Notes: generated by a model not told the origin, from the sequence alone. Shown: positions 20,661 through 34,502, numbered from the stretch's first letter. The stretch is DNA of 64,000 nt from Nitzschia sp. pyKryTriq1 (GCA_956465555.1 OY101120.1:1854001-1918000); one strand, 5' to 3'. Translations and numbers: made by a program.

Positions 20661-21230
20661 GCTTGTTTATCCTGCTTGAGACAACGGGCTTCTTCTTTTT
20701 GATAGGCATCTTCCTCTGCCATTTGCTTGCTTGATCTCGTATTCGGTCAGCAGTGGTAGGTATTCCCTCCGGCGGTACTAGCTGCTCAATGATGGATGAG
20801 GCTTCTTTCGTTTTGCTGCTGGTATTGTTCTTCTTCCCCCTGTTGAAAGCTAGCAGTATTCTTCCTCTGACGATGATGAGAGATTTTTCCTTTTGAGGAA
20901 TGCTTCTCCTGGAGTAGCTGCAATGCCTGGACTCGGATCGGGCAGAATGATTTCTTCTTCGTTGTCATCCTCATCATTGTCGTCGTCAATATCATCCTCA
21001 TTATTCTTCACCACCAGTGCGGCTTCTGGAGGTGGTTGCGCTGTGTCATTTCCTCTGCTCTCTCGTTGTGCTGCTTCTGCTGATTTGACAGCAACAGGAA
21101 TGCGCGGTGCTTTCTTTTATGTTTCTTTGGGTGCCATTTGCTGTTCCTCGAGAAGAAGCTTGGCATGGAATAAAATTCGTGGGGCCGCCGTATGAAGATT
21201 CTCACGTGCTGCTGCTGCTGCTGCTGTTAC
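20640..21230 (-). pseudogene. Degraded coding stretch, family unknown
   Basis: On the minus strand, protein-like text continues across this block but in more than one frame: RILFHAKLLLEEQQMAPKET, then KKAPRIPVAVKSAEAAQ, an Asp/Glu-rich run (EDDIDDDNDEDDNEEEI) followed by ILPDPSPGIAATPGEAFLKR, and then in another frame SSIIEQLVPPEGIPTTADRI and a Lys-rich end. A TAA sits between the first two parts and at least one frame change precedes the last. The composition looks like a real acidic/basic eukaryotic protein. I do not recognise the family. It may be a decayed gene or an unusual spliced gene whose introns I cannot place. Confidence 0.35.
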
Positions 21231-21609
21231 CGTCGTCCTTTATCATGACGAGCATTATTGTTATTGCGTTGGTGTGAATTGTTTTGTCGAAAAATGCGAT
21301 GAAAACGAGCGACGCGGAGGTCGATTTGCGGCGCACAGACATTACGGTACAGTAGAATTTTTTTCAACTACACAGTAGTGCGTGAACGTTTTGAGGGGTT
21401 GTGAACGTGCGTGTTGTTATCGTTCAGCGTCTGTTCTTTGTCGGGTAGAATAAAACGTCGCAAAAGGCGACGAAACGAGCGACGCGGCGGTAGATTTATT
21501 TTTCAGCTACCGTCCGAAATCTACTTTCTTCAGTCACCGTAGACCTATTTCTACATACGGGAAATCCGCATCTGGTAGAAAAGTACGACTTCGGTAGATT
21601 TTTCAGGGT

Positions 21610-21775
21610 TATGTACCGGTACCTGGTACTGTACCAGGTACGGGCACTCGCACTGTACCCGGTAGTATTCGGTTCCGGCTTTTCCGGCAGCTACCAGTAA
21701 TACCGGACTGTAGCTAAACCCCCCCCGGCCGGTACCATACTACAAGTAAAGTACTGGAGGATTATGTGCCGGTAC
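21610..21775. repeat. GTAC palindrome array
   Basis: Repeated GGTACC, GGTACTG and TACCGG words, with CCCCCCCGGCCGG in the middle, about 130-290 bases downstream of the GCN1 stop codon. It could lie in the GCN1 3' flank. Confidence 0.65.
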
Positions 21776-21900
21776 TGGTTTTTGTCGACTTGTTAATTCT
21801 GTAGCTTGCACGAACACTTGCCCCCTTGCCTTGCGTCTTGTTTGCAACTTACACAAAAGAACATGGTAGTTCATACTGGCATTACTAGAAGAGTTTTAGC

Positions 21901-24900
21901 TTAGTCATCTAGTAATGTAACTCGCTTGATCTTCAAAAGCACCTTCGAGTAGACGCTCTTCATTTGCTTGGAGTCCTCAAACATGGCCTGAGAATTGTAG
22001 CGGTCTAGACCAGCTTGACCGTCGTCAACATTCAAGGCGAGCCAAAGAACGTCGTTGTATGCAAACTGTACGCGCTGGGCTCCTGACATGGCTAGCTTCA
22101 AACAAGCATTCAGCAACGTAGTTCCCAAGAAATCGACGTTGTCGTCCGCGCCCGCCAGTTGGAGCGCGAGGCACAGCCCTTTCGCCAAGGCCTGGTGTGT
22201 TTCCAACCGTTCCTTGGAGTTGCCCATTATACTCAACAAATCTCCTTCCAAACTACGAAGTGTTTCCGTTGGATTCTTGGCACGACCGATAACAGCTCCA
22301 ATCGCCGTACAACCAGCATCTTTCACTGCATTTTTGTCGTCCTTCATCAAGTCCACGGTAAGCTTCAACAGATCCGATATTACACCCCCGCTGATCTCAG
22401 CGCCAACGTTCGCACTCAAAATTCTTCGGATCGCACAGGCCTTACCGTGGCGAATCTCTCCCGATCCTTCCCCATTTATGACCGAGTCTTGGATTACATC
22501 AACGGTGGCATCCACACCAAGAGCATCACATGCAGCTGCAAGCGCTTTGGCAGCTGCTTCTCTGACGGTCTCGTCCGTATGTTCGAGCAGCTCCTTGCTA
22601 GCTGCCAAGGCAGACGGAATGCTATCGGGAAGTTTAGCTTTCGGGGCTCCTTCTCGCAAGACAACTGCCATTGCTTCGAGAGTCGCCGTCTGTACCGCCA
22701 CGACTCCTACAGAGTCTGAGGTCGAGGCCGTCTTGCCTAGCGACCCAGCCACCAGTTCTTTGAGGAGAGGGTCGACACGAGTTGAAAGAGGCATCAACAA
22801 GCCAAGGGCGTCGATGGCCTCTAATCGGACCTGTCGAGACGGGTCGGCAAGAGCCTTCACGAATGTTGTCTGGAATTGAGGAACAAAGGCACGTAGCGCA
22901 GGACCTCCTTTGACTAAAATAAGCCCCAACGTCTTCAAAATGGCGATCTTGACATTCGATGGATTTCGGTCACCGACAATTCGCAACAACGGGCCCGTCA
23001 TTTTGATGATTAGCGGTCCAGCCAAGAACTTGGTTGCGGTCAAAGATATCACTTCGCCCAGACCTGCAGCGGACGCTTCTCGAATCGAAGGTACACCGTA
23101 TAGGATACCTCGCTGGTATATTGGCAGCAATGGCTCCAAACCTGCAATGAAACAAAGTCGACGCAACCATAAGAAAACGATTTTCGCAGCACAGGATTCC
23201 AGGTTCAATCTCTCGGATCAGAAAGACTAATCGTTGTCACCCCAGTTGCTCAAGAGCTTGGTCGGGACATCTATAAAAGGTTCTCCTCACGTCACGTCGA
23301 TGACAAGTACAGCAAACAACAAGACTTACCTTTCGGAATGTTGAAACCAGGGAGCAGGAACTCTCCATCTCCCACGCCTCCTTTTCGTCTGCGGGCGTCA
23401 CTAACCAGAGTAGCAATGAGGTTCTTCATGTATTCTATGTGATTCACCAGCTCTTCTGCAGGGACATACTTCGAAAGTGCTGTGAGAGCTTTGTGATTTG
23501 CCTTCAAGACCTCCGCGTTCTCGTCATTGAGACGGTTGATGAGCTCCCGAATTATGATCGGGATCTCTTCGTAGAAATCAGCAAGATCTTTTCCTGTGTG
23601 GTAGAAAAGCTGTGTCAGAGGGTTATGTGGTGCGTTTGTGGATCAAACGAAGTTAGGTCTTCTCAGTTTGTCAGACAGAAATCTCATGGTAGAACTACTC
23701 TCAGGTGATTGCGAAAACCCATAAAGCTTGTAGAAATATCATCACCCAAACTGCAAGTTGCCATCATCTGTCCGACGTTGTCCACTTACTTTCGGTAACG
23801 AGCAACTCCATCGCCCAGCAACTTTCGCGTCTCATTTCTGCCTTATCACTAGTGCATTTACTCGCGATGTCGCCAATCAATCCACTAATGCCAGCCTTGT
23901 CGGCGGAAGCGCAGAACGAGCGAAAGCATTCACGCACTGCGTCCTCTCGTTCTTTATCTTCGTTTGACGGGTTGGCCAGATCATTCATCAGTGATGGGAT
24001 GATTGTTCTGGTATGCAAGATAATGGTGTCGCCTGTCACAGTAGCAATACTTCCGAGAGCTTTCGCATGGTTGGTCGTAATAGGCTTTTGTATGAGCCTT
24101 GGAATGATGTAGGGCAAGAGTTCCTTGCTTCTGAAGCTAAGAATGCCCGTAAGCCCGTTTAGCGCACGTTGAAGTCGTGCACTATCGTTCTCACTACTCT
24201 CAAGAGCCACCATCAATGCTGGAACAACCTCGTCCATCGCCCGACTTCCAACAAGTGAATGTAGGTTTTGGAAGCTAGTCGCAGCCATTTGTCTTACGAC
24301 TTCATCGTCGTCGCACAGAGCATCTTGGACAACCTTAACAATGATGTCAAGATAACGCAGAATCTGGTCCTTAGTAGAGGACCCAATGACCTCAGATAGA
24401 CCGACACAAACACCACGACGGGTAAACTCATCCCCGTCGTAGAGAGAGTCTCGAAGTACTGGGACAATTTCTGACATAACCGAGTCCCCGAGCTTTCCGA
24501 CGATGTCACCGAGACACTTCCCTGCCATTTCGGTCTTTTCCACGTCGCCGCTTGCCAGATCAGACACAACACGAGCGACAAGTACAGGAAGTATCTGACG
24601 CAAGGTCCGAGCGGTGACACTAACAATCGTCTTCCATACTTGCACCGCAGTTTGGCGCACTGCGACTGCAGAATCGCTTCGCGCGAGGTAGATTTCGCTG
24701 AGCACCCGGTTGCGTGTTTCGATTCCGAGGGTAAGAGTAATCTGGGCTTGTGCTCTCTCTGCCTTTCTGATGTCGTCCTGTGTGTCTCCATCAGTTCTGA
24801 GAACGGTCGTCCCACCGATCATACTCAGGAGGTCACCGATCAGCATAAGAGATGATAATCGAATGCGATGATCGACGTCTCCCATGCCATTTTCGAGGAT

Positions 24901-27900
24901 AGGTAGAATCTTGTTGTAGTGGACCCTCCCGTGGCTTCTGATGATGACTCGTCCAGCTCGCATTCCAATGTCACGAACTTCCTCAATCTCATCAGACAGG
25001 CCGCCGATAAGGGCAGGAAGGCAAGCGTCGAGCATCGGTGTAAAACCTTGCCCAAGAGCAGGCGGAAGAAATGTAAGGATCCACAGTACGCCTTCTCTGG
25101 TGCTTGGAGAAGGATGATTTCTCAACGGGAGAATATCGTCCAAGACCACGCTCTCTACGGTCGCATTTCCAGATGCAATAAGGACTTCAGTCAAGCCCTG
25201 CGCGGCACCGCTTCGCTCGGCCGAGCTTACATCCTCCGAACGTAGGCGGTCGATCAACCAAGGACGGAGATCTGGGAGCGCGTCCTCTCCGAGACCGCGA
25301 GTGAGTGACCCAAACGCCTTCGCCGATATGCTTCGGACGTCAGGGATGGGATCGAGAAGAATGGTTTGTAAATCGGGGATCAGGGTAGGGAGGTAAGGGA
25401 TAAAGTCTCTGGGGTCGTTGATCATGGTGCAGATATTTCCCGTGATCAGTGCACCATATCGTTTCGTGGTCGCGGCTCGATCCCGTAACCCTCGATGCAG
25501 AATCGGAACAATCAAGGCCAAACTGGGAGCATCGATTGCATGCAAGAATTCTGTGCCGATCAAAGCTTCAAGAGCTGTAATTGTGTTGTCGGCAGGGTCG
25601 GTCAGAGCCTTCAGCAAGACTGGACTTAGCGATGAAATTTCAGGGTTTCGGATCACAGTAGTGATTTCGTCGAGGGCTTCTTGTGCACTGGATTTTACTT
25701 TGGGGTGTGTGTCAGCAAACGCCTCGATGACTTTAGGCACAACTTTCGGAAGGGCTTGGGCAAGTTGCTTCGGCGCAAGATGGCACATGGAACCCAGCAT
25801 GTGAATTGATGCTTGCTTCGTTCGCCACGCACTGTCGTTGAAGGCTGTGAGGACAGCTGGCATGACAAGCTTCACCCCATGAGCAGAGAGCTTGCTCATT
25901 ATCAGTCCCACTGCGTGTGATGCTGCTTTTCGGACGTGGTCACTACTATCGCTGAATGACTTCAGCAGCGACGGCAGTAGAACAATCACATAAGGCTCGA
26001 AGAGCAAACCAAGTCTGGTGCAAAGAAGCTCGATCGCAAACAAGGAGCCTTCCTTGTTTGAGGAATTTCCGGACGCGCAGGCTTCCTCCAGCTTGGTCAC
26101 AATGCCATATTTCTTGAGAGCCGCAATACCGCTTCCCTTCACAGCAGCTGCAACCCCGTAAGCTCCACCGCGACGAATAGCCGAGGTCTCACCGTCCAAG
26201 CATTTCTGCATCATATCATCAAGAATGTCTTCTATTCTCTCCTGAGTATTGCCCTTCTTCATCAATTTGGCCAAACAATCGGCCACACTTGCTTGAACAT
26301 CTTCGTTTGGAGTCTTCAGTGAATCCAACAGCATGTTGACTGTCGTGTCGATTTTACCGGCATTCTCCGGACCTTTCAGGTGCAGCGCAACTGATCCTAG
26401 CACCACCACTGCGCCCTCCTTCCTCCGATTGGAAGCACCGACATCTTCTGGAACCTTTTCCTTTGATAAGCCCCAGAGCGAATCGCTATCGGCAACACCG
26501 CTCTTGAGGACCTTGTCGAGAAGAGGCAGAAGGAAGGCAATGGCATCATCCTCCCCTCCATATGTTGCAACAAGGTCGCGAAGTGTGTCTCGGGACACGT
26601 TTTTGACTTTCTCGTCCACATCTGCGATTCCATAAGCCATGAGAAATCCGGTCAAAAGTTTCAACGATTCGATGTCAATCTCAACCTTCGAGGAGGATAG
26701 CGCAGCTAGAGCGTATAAGATCCCAAGGCGTGCAGATACTTTCTCTGGTGTGTCTTTCTCGGGCGGCGGCTTTGCTGGACCTGTTTTGAATTGGTTCTCA
26801 AGGGCAACTTGGTCCAACGTCCGTTCCTGCTTCGGCTTCAATAGAGCGGAGGTGACAGCTGACTTTTTCTTGGACTTTTTGGGTTGCCCAATGCCAGCTA
26901 CTTCAAGTGCACTTTTCTTAACAGTTTTCTTTTTCAGCGCCGCCGGTACGCCCAAGGGCTTCTTTGCAGGAGCTGCCACTGGTTTTGCTGCCGGTAAGCT
27001 CGACAAAGACGAAGACGGCGGCGATTTATCGTCAGACACCGAACCAGGACACGAGTCGATATACGCGTTGCATAATTTCTGAATGTTCCTATTCACCGAG
27101 TTTGAATGAGCCGCCATTCCCTGGGCGAAGGCTCCCGCTGCGGCGGCCGCGATTGACTGATCACTACTGTTCAATAGCGGCAGCAGCGAAATGGCGTACA
27201 TCGGCGACGGTGGAGGAAGCTCCGAGGAAGCGGTTGTTTCCTCCAGTCCAGGCGTGTCGTGAACGATCCCCCATGTCTTGCGTGCTTCTCTTCGAATCGT
27301 TTCATCCTTCTCAAAACAGTTGAGCCATATTCTATTCTCGATCAATGGGTTGCTCTTTACCAGTTTTTTGTGGTTTAACCCGATCGCACCTAGAGCAATC
27401 ATAGATGCTACTCGGCAGTTATGAGGGCCTAAAGCACCCCGCTCGTCGAGCAAAGCAGCAAGCTCTGCTGTTGTCAGGACTGGCCCGGAGACATCAACTT
27501 CCTCGTCAATTTGGTAGCATGCCACCAACGTGTCGTAAGGTGTTGGGTCGACAAATGTTTGCGCCCTGTCGTGTCTCAATAGCTCCAAAACACTGGCAAC
27601 CATGTCCACGCGTAGAGGCGCTATGACAGAGTCCTTCTCCTCTCCAGCCAACATCAGAGTGTGTCGCTCCAAAACCCGAAGCGCCCCTTCACAGCCTGGG
27701 GTCGTTCTGGGGCCTTTGAGAGCTGCCCTAACAACAGGGAACAAGAAAGCAAAGGATGCTCCTGATAGCTCCTCTTGAAATTCATCCATTTCAAAGATTG
27801 TTGTGGCTGCTGGCTCACAGGGAGAAGGAAGTGGTGCAATGGAAAGACCTTCCGATGTGTTTTTCTTCGTCGGAGATTCATCACGATCCTCTTCCTTTCG

Positions 27901-30842
27901 AAAGCATGTTACCAGTGCAAGCGCTAGCATGCTTGCATGGCTTTCCTCGATCTCATACACGCAAGTTGCGAGGGTGGTCAATGTAGCAAAACTCATCTCC
28001 TTTAACCCCGGGATCGATTGCATGGCAGGGCAGCTTGAGACAGCAAATGTCAACACTCCCTCCGAAAGGACTGGGAGGCACGAATTACCGACTTCGATGT
28101 CAGATTGCGCCAATGCATCCACTGCCAACATGCCCCGCCTGAATGTGTCAACGAGTGACGCAATTTGCAGCCGTTCCTTGTCTTGTTCTGCTAAAAGTTT
28201 TTTGTCTTCGGCAGATAAAACATCGGTAGTATTGGTATCAGTCTGCTTCTTCTTAGCCAATTCTTTTTTCATTTGCAGCTCCCATTCCTCATCTTCAGTT
28301 CTTCGGCCTTTTCCAGCCCTATCGTCGTCTGTGGTCCTGTTGCTTTTCTGTTGTCGGACGAGGGTTCCTAGCGGGGTCCTGTATACGTCGACGCTCAATG
28401 CAGAAAGTGATTCGATCTGGGGGATTAGACCCGTAACTTGATCTGCCAAACGCCTGGCAAGCTCTTTGATGCAAAGTCTACTTGCAAATACAAAAGGCCG
28501 CCTTTCTTCGTCATCGGCATCATCTGAAGCTGGAGTAAAGTGGCTAGCAATACTGCCAAGGGTCAAAATTAGACTGCGGGAACCAGTGTGCAGGGCGAGA
28601 CTGATAGAAGTATGGTCTTGATCCTCGCCTCCCGTCGAAACTTTGCCAGCGTGATCTGCGATGACATCTGCGACGGTGGGCAATATTTCGTCGATCTTAT
28701 CCCACTGAGAGTCAACGCATTCTCTGAGATCCCTGGTGAAGTTCCCGACGAGCGCGGATCGCTGTCTGCTGCCAGACCGCATAGACGTTCCAACGTGCAT
28801 CAAAATCATGGTCATTCCAAGACCTTTCGGAGACAGTTGTCGGGTCAAGAGTTTCTTGGCGATTCTCCGGATCGCATTGGCGTCCATACCATCGTGGTTG
28901 TCAGTATCACTGCATTTTCCCTTGATAGAAGCGGCAATGGTATCCTCTCGTGCCTTTCTGGTCGCATTTGACGACTTGCGAAGTTCTTCAGCGTCGAGAG
29001 AAAGCTGATTGACTTGCACAAACAAAGCCTCTGTCAATGGCTCCGCGATGGGCTGGTAGTCCAGCAGTGTCTGAATTATTGCCTCTATGGCAGCTGCTGG
29101 ATTCTGCTTTCCAAACGCAGCTGGATGGGCGATGCAGCTAGCAATTGCCCGGCTCATGCCAGATGTGGGTTTGAGTTTCGACTTAAAGCTTCCCGCGGAG
29201 GAGCTGATCTTGACGTACAATGCAATAATACGAGGGAGAACTTGCGCCACAATGGCATTGGTCGCAACTGCCTTGATGGTCGGGTCGCTGTAAACAAATG
29301 AGGTTTTTTCCGTTGAAGCTGATGCAGCAGACACAGCCTTTTCGACGATGGGAGAAAGCTTCGGCGTGGAGGATGCCCCAGCATGAAGTAGACTCAGATA
29401 AACTGCTAGTAGACCGTCGACTTGAGGGATGGAAGATGACGATGCATGCTTCTTGTTGGCTGCTTCGATCAGTTCTTCGAGTCCTTTTGCGAATTGAGGA
29501 TCTTTCCACAGATCCAAAACAATGGATTCGACAAGGTCTGGATGAATATGTTGCACCAGACCCCCCAACACAAATTGTGAATCGGGTCCGTTCTTGAGAG
29601 CAACAGGATTTCTCAAGTAAGCCAGAGCGTCGTCGTAACCCTTTTCACCTCCGCTGCGTTTTCCAAGAGCCATCCATTGGAGCAAAGCTTCGAGTCCTTG
29701 CTGGCGAACCTCCACAGCAGTTTTGGCTTCTTTCGCCAAGGGTGTTTGGATCCCTGTTAAAACAATAGAAGCGACACTAGTATTCAATTCCACCTTCGCC
29801 TCTACCATGGCACTTCCAATTGCTTGGAGTGCCACATACACTGCTTGTCGTTGTGCAATTTGGGTCAAAGTTTTGGTATCTGCCAGGGCCTGTGCAATCT
29901 TCGTCAAAGATGCCTGAGCGTTATCGACCTTCTCTACCATTGCTTTCACCATAGCCTTTCCCAAATGCTGCACAATTAGGCATGCCGGATTTCGGACCGT
30001 ATCCTTGGGACTCTTGATTTGTTTCATCACTCCAGGCAACAATTCATCTGTGGCAACTATGGATTGTGCCATGACGGTGTGTGGCAAATACTGCGTCAAT
30101 CCCTCCATCATGTCGATCACAGATTCTGGTTTGGACTTGAGTTTGATTACCAGCGCCGGTCCCACTGTAGACTCCCATGATTCCAAGGTCATAGTGGACA
30201 AGGATCGACTCACCACTTGCATGTCAAGCGCCGAGGCAATACTGTCCCTATTCAGTGCCAAGTGGACGAAAAGTTCCCAGTCTGGGACAGGCAGCAACGC
30301 CCACGCCGCCAAATGATCTTTAGCCATTACCTCGAGTACTTTCAGAACGACTTCGCCCTTTTCTGATTTCGTCTTCAACTCTAATTGTCGCTGACAATCT
30401 TCCACGAGCTTGGGAATACCAGATTGCTGCAACAACGCGCATAGACGTAGACAAAGATTGGTTCGCAATTGCGGCTTTTCTGTCTCTGCCAAAATGGCAA
30501 CACACAAGAGCTTGCTGAACCTTTGGTATCCAAATTTGGACCAACATACCAGATCTAAAAATAATTCAATGATGTGAGCAAGGAGAGGACAAGTCAATGA
30601 TGAGTTCGAAGATGATGATTCATTGATTCATTTCATTCGGATCTTTACGAGGCGATTTATCGGAATGATCCTCGGCCACACATACCTTTACGATTCGCTA
30701 ATGACTTTCGTTCCGACGTGGACAACTCCAATGATTTCGTGGCAATTTCCATTAGCTCTGCCCGCTTCTTGCCGGAAAGGCTGTCCGCTTGGGTCGATGC
30801 CAAATCTCGAATCACATCGGTCAATTCTGCTGTCGTCGCCAT
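21901..30842 (-). CDS. GCN1: GCN1, activator of the eIF2-alpha kinase GCN2
   Basis: Four exons on the minus strand: 30842-30686, 30554-23790, 23593-23330 and 23141-21901, all with GT/AG introns (131, 196 and 188 bases) and matching phases, giving 2808 residues. Length and build match GCN1, a HEAT-repeat scaffold that binds stalled or collided ribosomes and GCN2 during amino-acid starvation. The central part has the eEF3-like region conserved in GCN1: RRGGAYGVAAAVKGSGI, KEGSLFAIELLC, VRKAASHAVGLIMSKLS and WRTKQASIHMLGSM; the following AFADTHPKVKSSAQEALDEI leads into the GCN2-binding region. A Lys/Pro/Ala-rich unstructured insert lies near 26840-27060. The long exon 2 (6.8 kb) is uninterrupted, which speaks for good sequence quality here. 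Assignment is confident. Confidence 0.93.
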
Positions 30843-32263
30843 GATGGAAGCTTCAATGATCAACTTCTCCTTCGCGCCTTCTTGCCTAACGGTGCCGTGT
30901 AGTCAGGTAGAGTAGGAAGAGATGCTCGTACCGTGCCAGGTACGAGTAGACTAGTTTGCAGTATATTGAATGTTGAAATGCTGTGTTGGATATTTCTTGG
31001 TCTCTTGCATATTCTGTTGCCAATCCAAACACCAAACATCGCAACAAACCGGCGTTCTTTCATGCGATGAACGGTCGGTGGGGGTTTGGGTTTGGGGGAA
31101 GAACCGCGCGCGCATCTTTTTGCGGTGGCGGCGAATTTAGGCACGTCCGCCGTCCGTGGGAAGCACAGCCGCCCATTTGTGAAGATCCTCCTCAGTCCAT
31201 CCGATCCGTCATCGTACTCGTATGAGTACAGTACCAGGTACTGGTACCGGTACGACCGTTGTTGGAGTAAGACAGCGGGTGCGTTGAACGACGGCCAGGC
31301 CTCTCTCACCGGCGCCGATGCAATTCCTTGGAGAAGAATTCCAACAGCGACAGCGAGAGGCCAGACGCCTTTCCTATCAACTTCTCACAAATCAGATGCT
31401 CTCGGTATCGAAAGCTCAAGGTGAAGCTTCAACGCTCCACCTATCAATTTTGTGGCAACCAAGTAGTTAATAGTACTAAAAGCTAAACACTACTACACCG
31501 GCCACCTCGATCATGGCAGCCCCGCCAAGCAATCGATAGCAACCTAGTTTTGCTTTATTAGTTATCAACGGCTCTTTGGTGTCTATTTACGAATTTCCCA
31601 CTACTGCCTTTCACCTGGTAAATATGGGGAACGCCTTCTATATTCCTGACTTCCAGGGGGCCGTTAACCATCAGAAAATTCGAACTCCGTGAGAGACAGT
31701 CAGCAGGAAACACACAACCCACCCACTAGTCGAGAACTTACTTCCATTTTGCGCTTTAGAGCACGGGCGGATGTCTTCTTCTATGGATAAAACGAGGATG
31801 CAGACCGTCCCGAATTTCCCTCATTTACTTTGAGCGCGGTACGTGCCGGTACTTGCTTGTACCGGTACACGTACAGGACATACACGCGCGCGACGACGAT
31901 AAGATACTACATACAGTACGAGTACTGGTACAATAAGTACCGGTACCTGGTACAGTATACTGGGGGTCCGACATCCGGAAGGCAAATATGAGTCGTGACA
32001 ACACGACTACTGTAGACTGTAGAGAGGAACCATGACTGCCGTAGCGATACATAGAACCGGAAGGATGCATCGACGCGAAACGACGAGTATTCCACCATAG
32101 CACGACTTGCTTCTTTGAACATGGAAACAAAGGATGCCAGGAAGGGACAGTGCGAGTGGGACTTACTTTCGCACCTCCAATGGAACGATCTTTCTCATAA
32201 GCTGTGAAAACTTGAACAGTTCCGAGCATAATCGTTGTTTCGCGTTTCCAACCACCAACGACT
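30843..32263. other. Divergent intergenic region with GTAC arrays
   Basis: About 1.4 kb between GCN1 (minus) and the PH protein (plus), so both promoters should be here. GTAC words cluster at 30925-30955, 31205-31252 and 31838-31960, and a G-rich tract (GGGGGTTTGGGTTTGGGGG) lies at 31080-31098. Open frames are short and low complexity. I see no gene. Confidence 0.5.
31838..31960. repeat. GTAC palindrome array
   Basis: Repeated GTACCGGTAC-type words in two groups (31839-31876 and 31911-31960), several of them directly self-complementary, about 300 bases upstream of the PH-domain gene. Confidence 0.7.
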
Positions 32264-34502
32264 ATGATTCAGGAGCCGTTTCCCTTTGTTGAAGAAGAAA
32301 AGAAAGAGACGGAAGCCATGGGCCGCCCGGATCCAGACGACGAGGATGCCCCATCTCCACCTGGGGCCATGGCGCTCTCCCCCTCCAAACAACGCGCCAG
32401 GGCGGCTGGGTCAGCGGGCCTGTCGGAATTATCGAAACAACTGCGTATTCTTCAAGCGAAGAATGAAGCTCAGTCGGTCGAAATCAATCGACTGGAGCGA
32501 CAACTACGTATATTGGCGGAGCTACAAGGCATTAGTGTCGCCGACTTGCGAAAGGCACTGGAAGATGCGTGCGCAAATGAAGCATTTGGAGAACTGCAAC
32601 ATCGAGTGGCCAAGCTGCGCGCTGAGCTCGAGGCTGCGACACTCGCCAAGCAAAGAGAGCTAAGGGGAGGAGTAGATGCTTCTGCTCCTCATATTGCCAA
32701 TCGTAAGTATCATTGTGGAGCAGTGTGTGGGATAGTATTCTTCCCTCTGCGTACCCTCACCTTGTCCCTTCTCGTCCTCTCCTGTAGTGGAGTTACGAGT
32801 CGGAGAACTGGAAGAAGTCGAAGAGAAGCACCAGCGCGAGATCCATCACTTGTACGAAGAACTTCGACACGAGCGGGCCCGAGCGACGCGATTGGAAGGA
32901 GAGAATGCACAGCATAAACAGGATGCTCAAGACTATCTTGATCGACTGAATAAGGAAACTGCACGAGCAAACCGACTGGAGTCGACGTTTCAAGAGCGAT
33001 TGCAACAGCATCAATTAGAACAGGCTCGTAAAATGCAAGAAATGGCGAAACTTGCCAAAGAGGCCGAGGCTGCCAAGAATCGGCGCTCTACGAACGACGT
33101 GGATGGAGATGCTGCTAAAAATCACAAATCGCCAGATGCCCATAGTGCAGGCAAGGGTCGTGGTCAAGGAGCAGGGGATGAAAAGAATCGTAGCAGTGGT
33201 TCTTTGAATGCCATCGGTACCAACAGTAGTGATTTTGAAGGGGAAAACAAGAAGAAGGAGAATACAACGAACGCCGAGTCTGAACTTTTTAGCTTGCTTC
33301 TCAAGGAAAAAACAGACGAACTTCGTGCCGCCGAGGAACGTTTCAAGAAGGAACACGAGAAATGGATGAAGCAACTAAAAGAAAAGGATATTGAAGTCAG
33401 GGAGGCTCAAATGAACAAGCAAGTTGAAAAAGACCAATTGAACCTAACCATCAAGGAGCTGAAGGATGCCGACAGCCAAAGCGAATTGCGTCTAGCTCAA
33501 TTCAAAGCTCGCTTTAATGTTCAAGACGAACGCATCACTGACATGGAACAGCAGTTGAGCTCTCTCTACACAGCCTTCGGGCTCATAAAAGAGGAACAAG
33601 ATGTCGAGGATATGAAACGAGCTGCTCTGGAATGTAATCTGAACGAGGCTGACGAGGAAATGGCTCGCCAAGTGGATGACGTCGAGAGAAAGAAGAGTCA
33701 GCGGAATCTCATGTCCCCACCTGGGAGTGTGAACGCAGGGCAACCTGACCCCTGGGCGGGAGCGACGACACATCTGAACTCTGACCGTTCGGCTTCTGGA
33801 GTGCCTCGAACGATTCGGACGCCCACGACTGTGGTATCCACACCCGGCATGTCATCGCCCACCGCAACAGCTCATTTGGTGGAAACGCCGACCGTGTCGG
33901 TTGTGGCGCAGCCATATGATTCCACACCACCGCGCACTCCTGGTACTTGGGAACTCCTCTTCCCAGAGCCTGGGTCCACCAACACTCGAAGCTTTCCTTC
34001 CCCCGCTTCTACCAGTCAAGACGGGTTACTCATCAAGGGTGTACTCCTTGTAAAGAGCAAGAGTGTGATGCGTAAATGGAAATCCAGATTCTGTAAGCTT
34101 TACTTGCTGCGAAACCACTATCAGTGGGATATGGAAGGAAAGTCCTATACTCTCGGAACCGGTATTTCGAAGGTAGAATTCTACCCCAACCATCCCTTGG
34201 CATTTGCTGTTTACACCAATCCATTCGATGATATGGCACCCATAGTCCATGCGGCGGCACCCAACGAAGAAGATTATCATAGGTGGATGTCGGCTTTGAC
34301 GAAAGTCACCACAGGCGGTGACTACGATGTAGCATCTATCGAAGGAGTAGGGGAACGACGATCTGTAGCTGTCACGCCAGCCTCCAGACAGTCCTACCAG
34401 CAATATTCAAGCGCTGACAGTGTCGTGTCAGGTCTAAGTGCAGAGGAGCAGGAGGCGGTAGATCTAGAGCGGGCTTTGAGGATGAGTCAAACCATGAAAT
34501 AG
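32264..34502 (+). CDS. Coiled-coil protein with C-terminal PH domain
   Basis: Exons 32264-32702 and 32788-34502 join across an 85-base GT/AG intron (a CTG codon is rebuilt), giving 717 residues. Residues about 50-135 and 150-400 are long coiled coils rich in Glu, Lys, Arg and Gln. A Ser/Thr/Pro-rich linker with many TP sites follows (about 455-550), and a PH domain spans about 557-655 (LIKGVLLVKSKS, KWKSRFCKLYLL, then the closing helix EEDYHRWMSALTKV). The C-terminal SAEEQEAVDLERALRMSQ may be a ubiquitin-interacting-like helix. PH domains bind phosphoinositides, so a membrane-associated scaffold or trafficking role is likely; the specific partner is unknown. A later start at the Met of MGRPDPDD is possible. 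Confidence 0.8.

Larger units (their letters stand above)
19804..21900. other. Intergenic, GTAC/CTAG repeats and a degraded coding stretch
   Basis: Spacer of 2.1 kb before the 3' end of GCN1. It includes a GTAC patch at 20135-20195, a CTAG/GTAC palindrome field at 20398-20660, the degraded coding stretch at 20640-21230, a CTG run near 21209-21228 and another GTAC patch at 21610-21775. No intact gene is visible. Confidence 0.5.

Noticed and set aside
22055-22879. 274-codon frame on the plus strand
   Set aside because: It is antisense to the GCN1 exons and its text is the complement of HEAT-repeat coding sequence.
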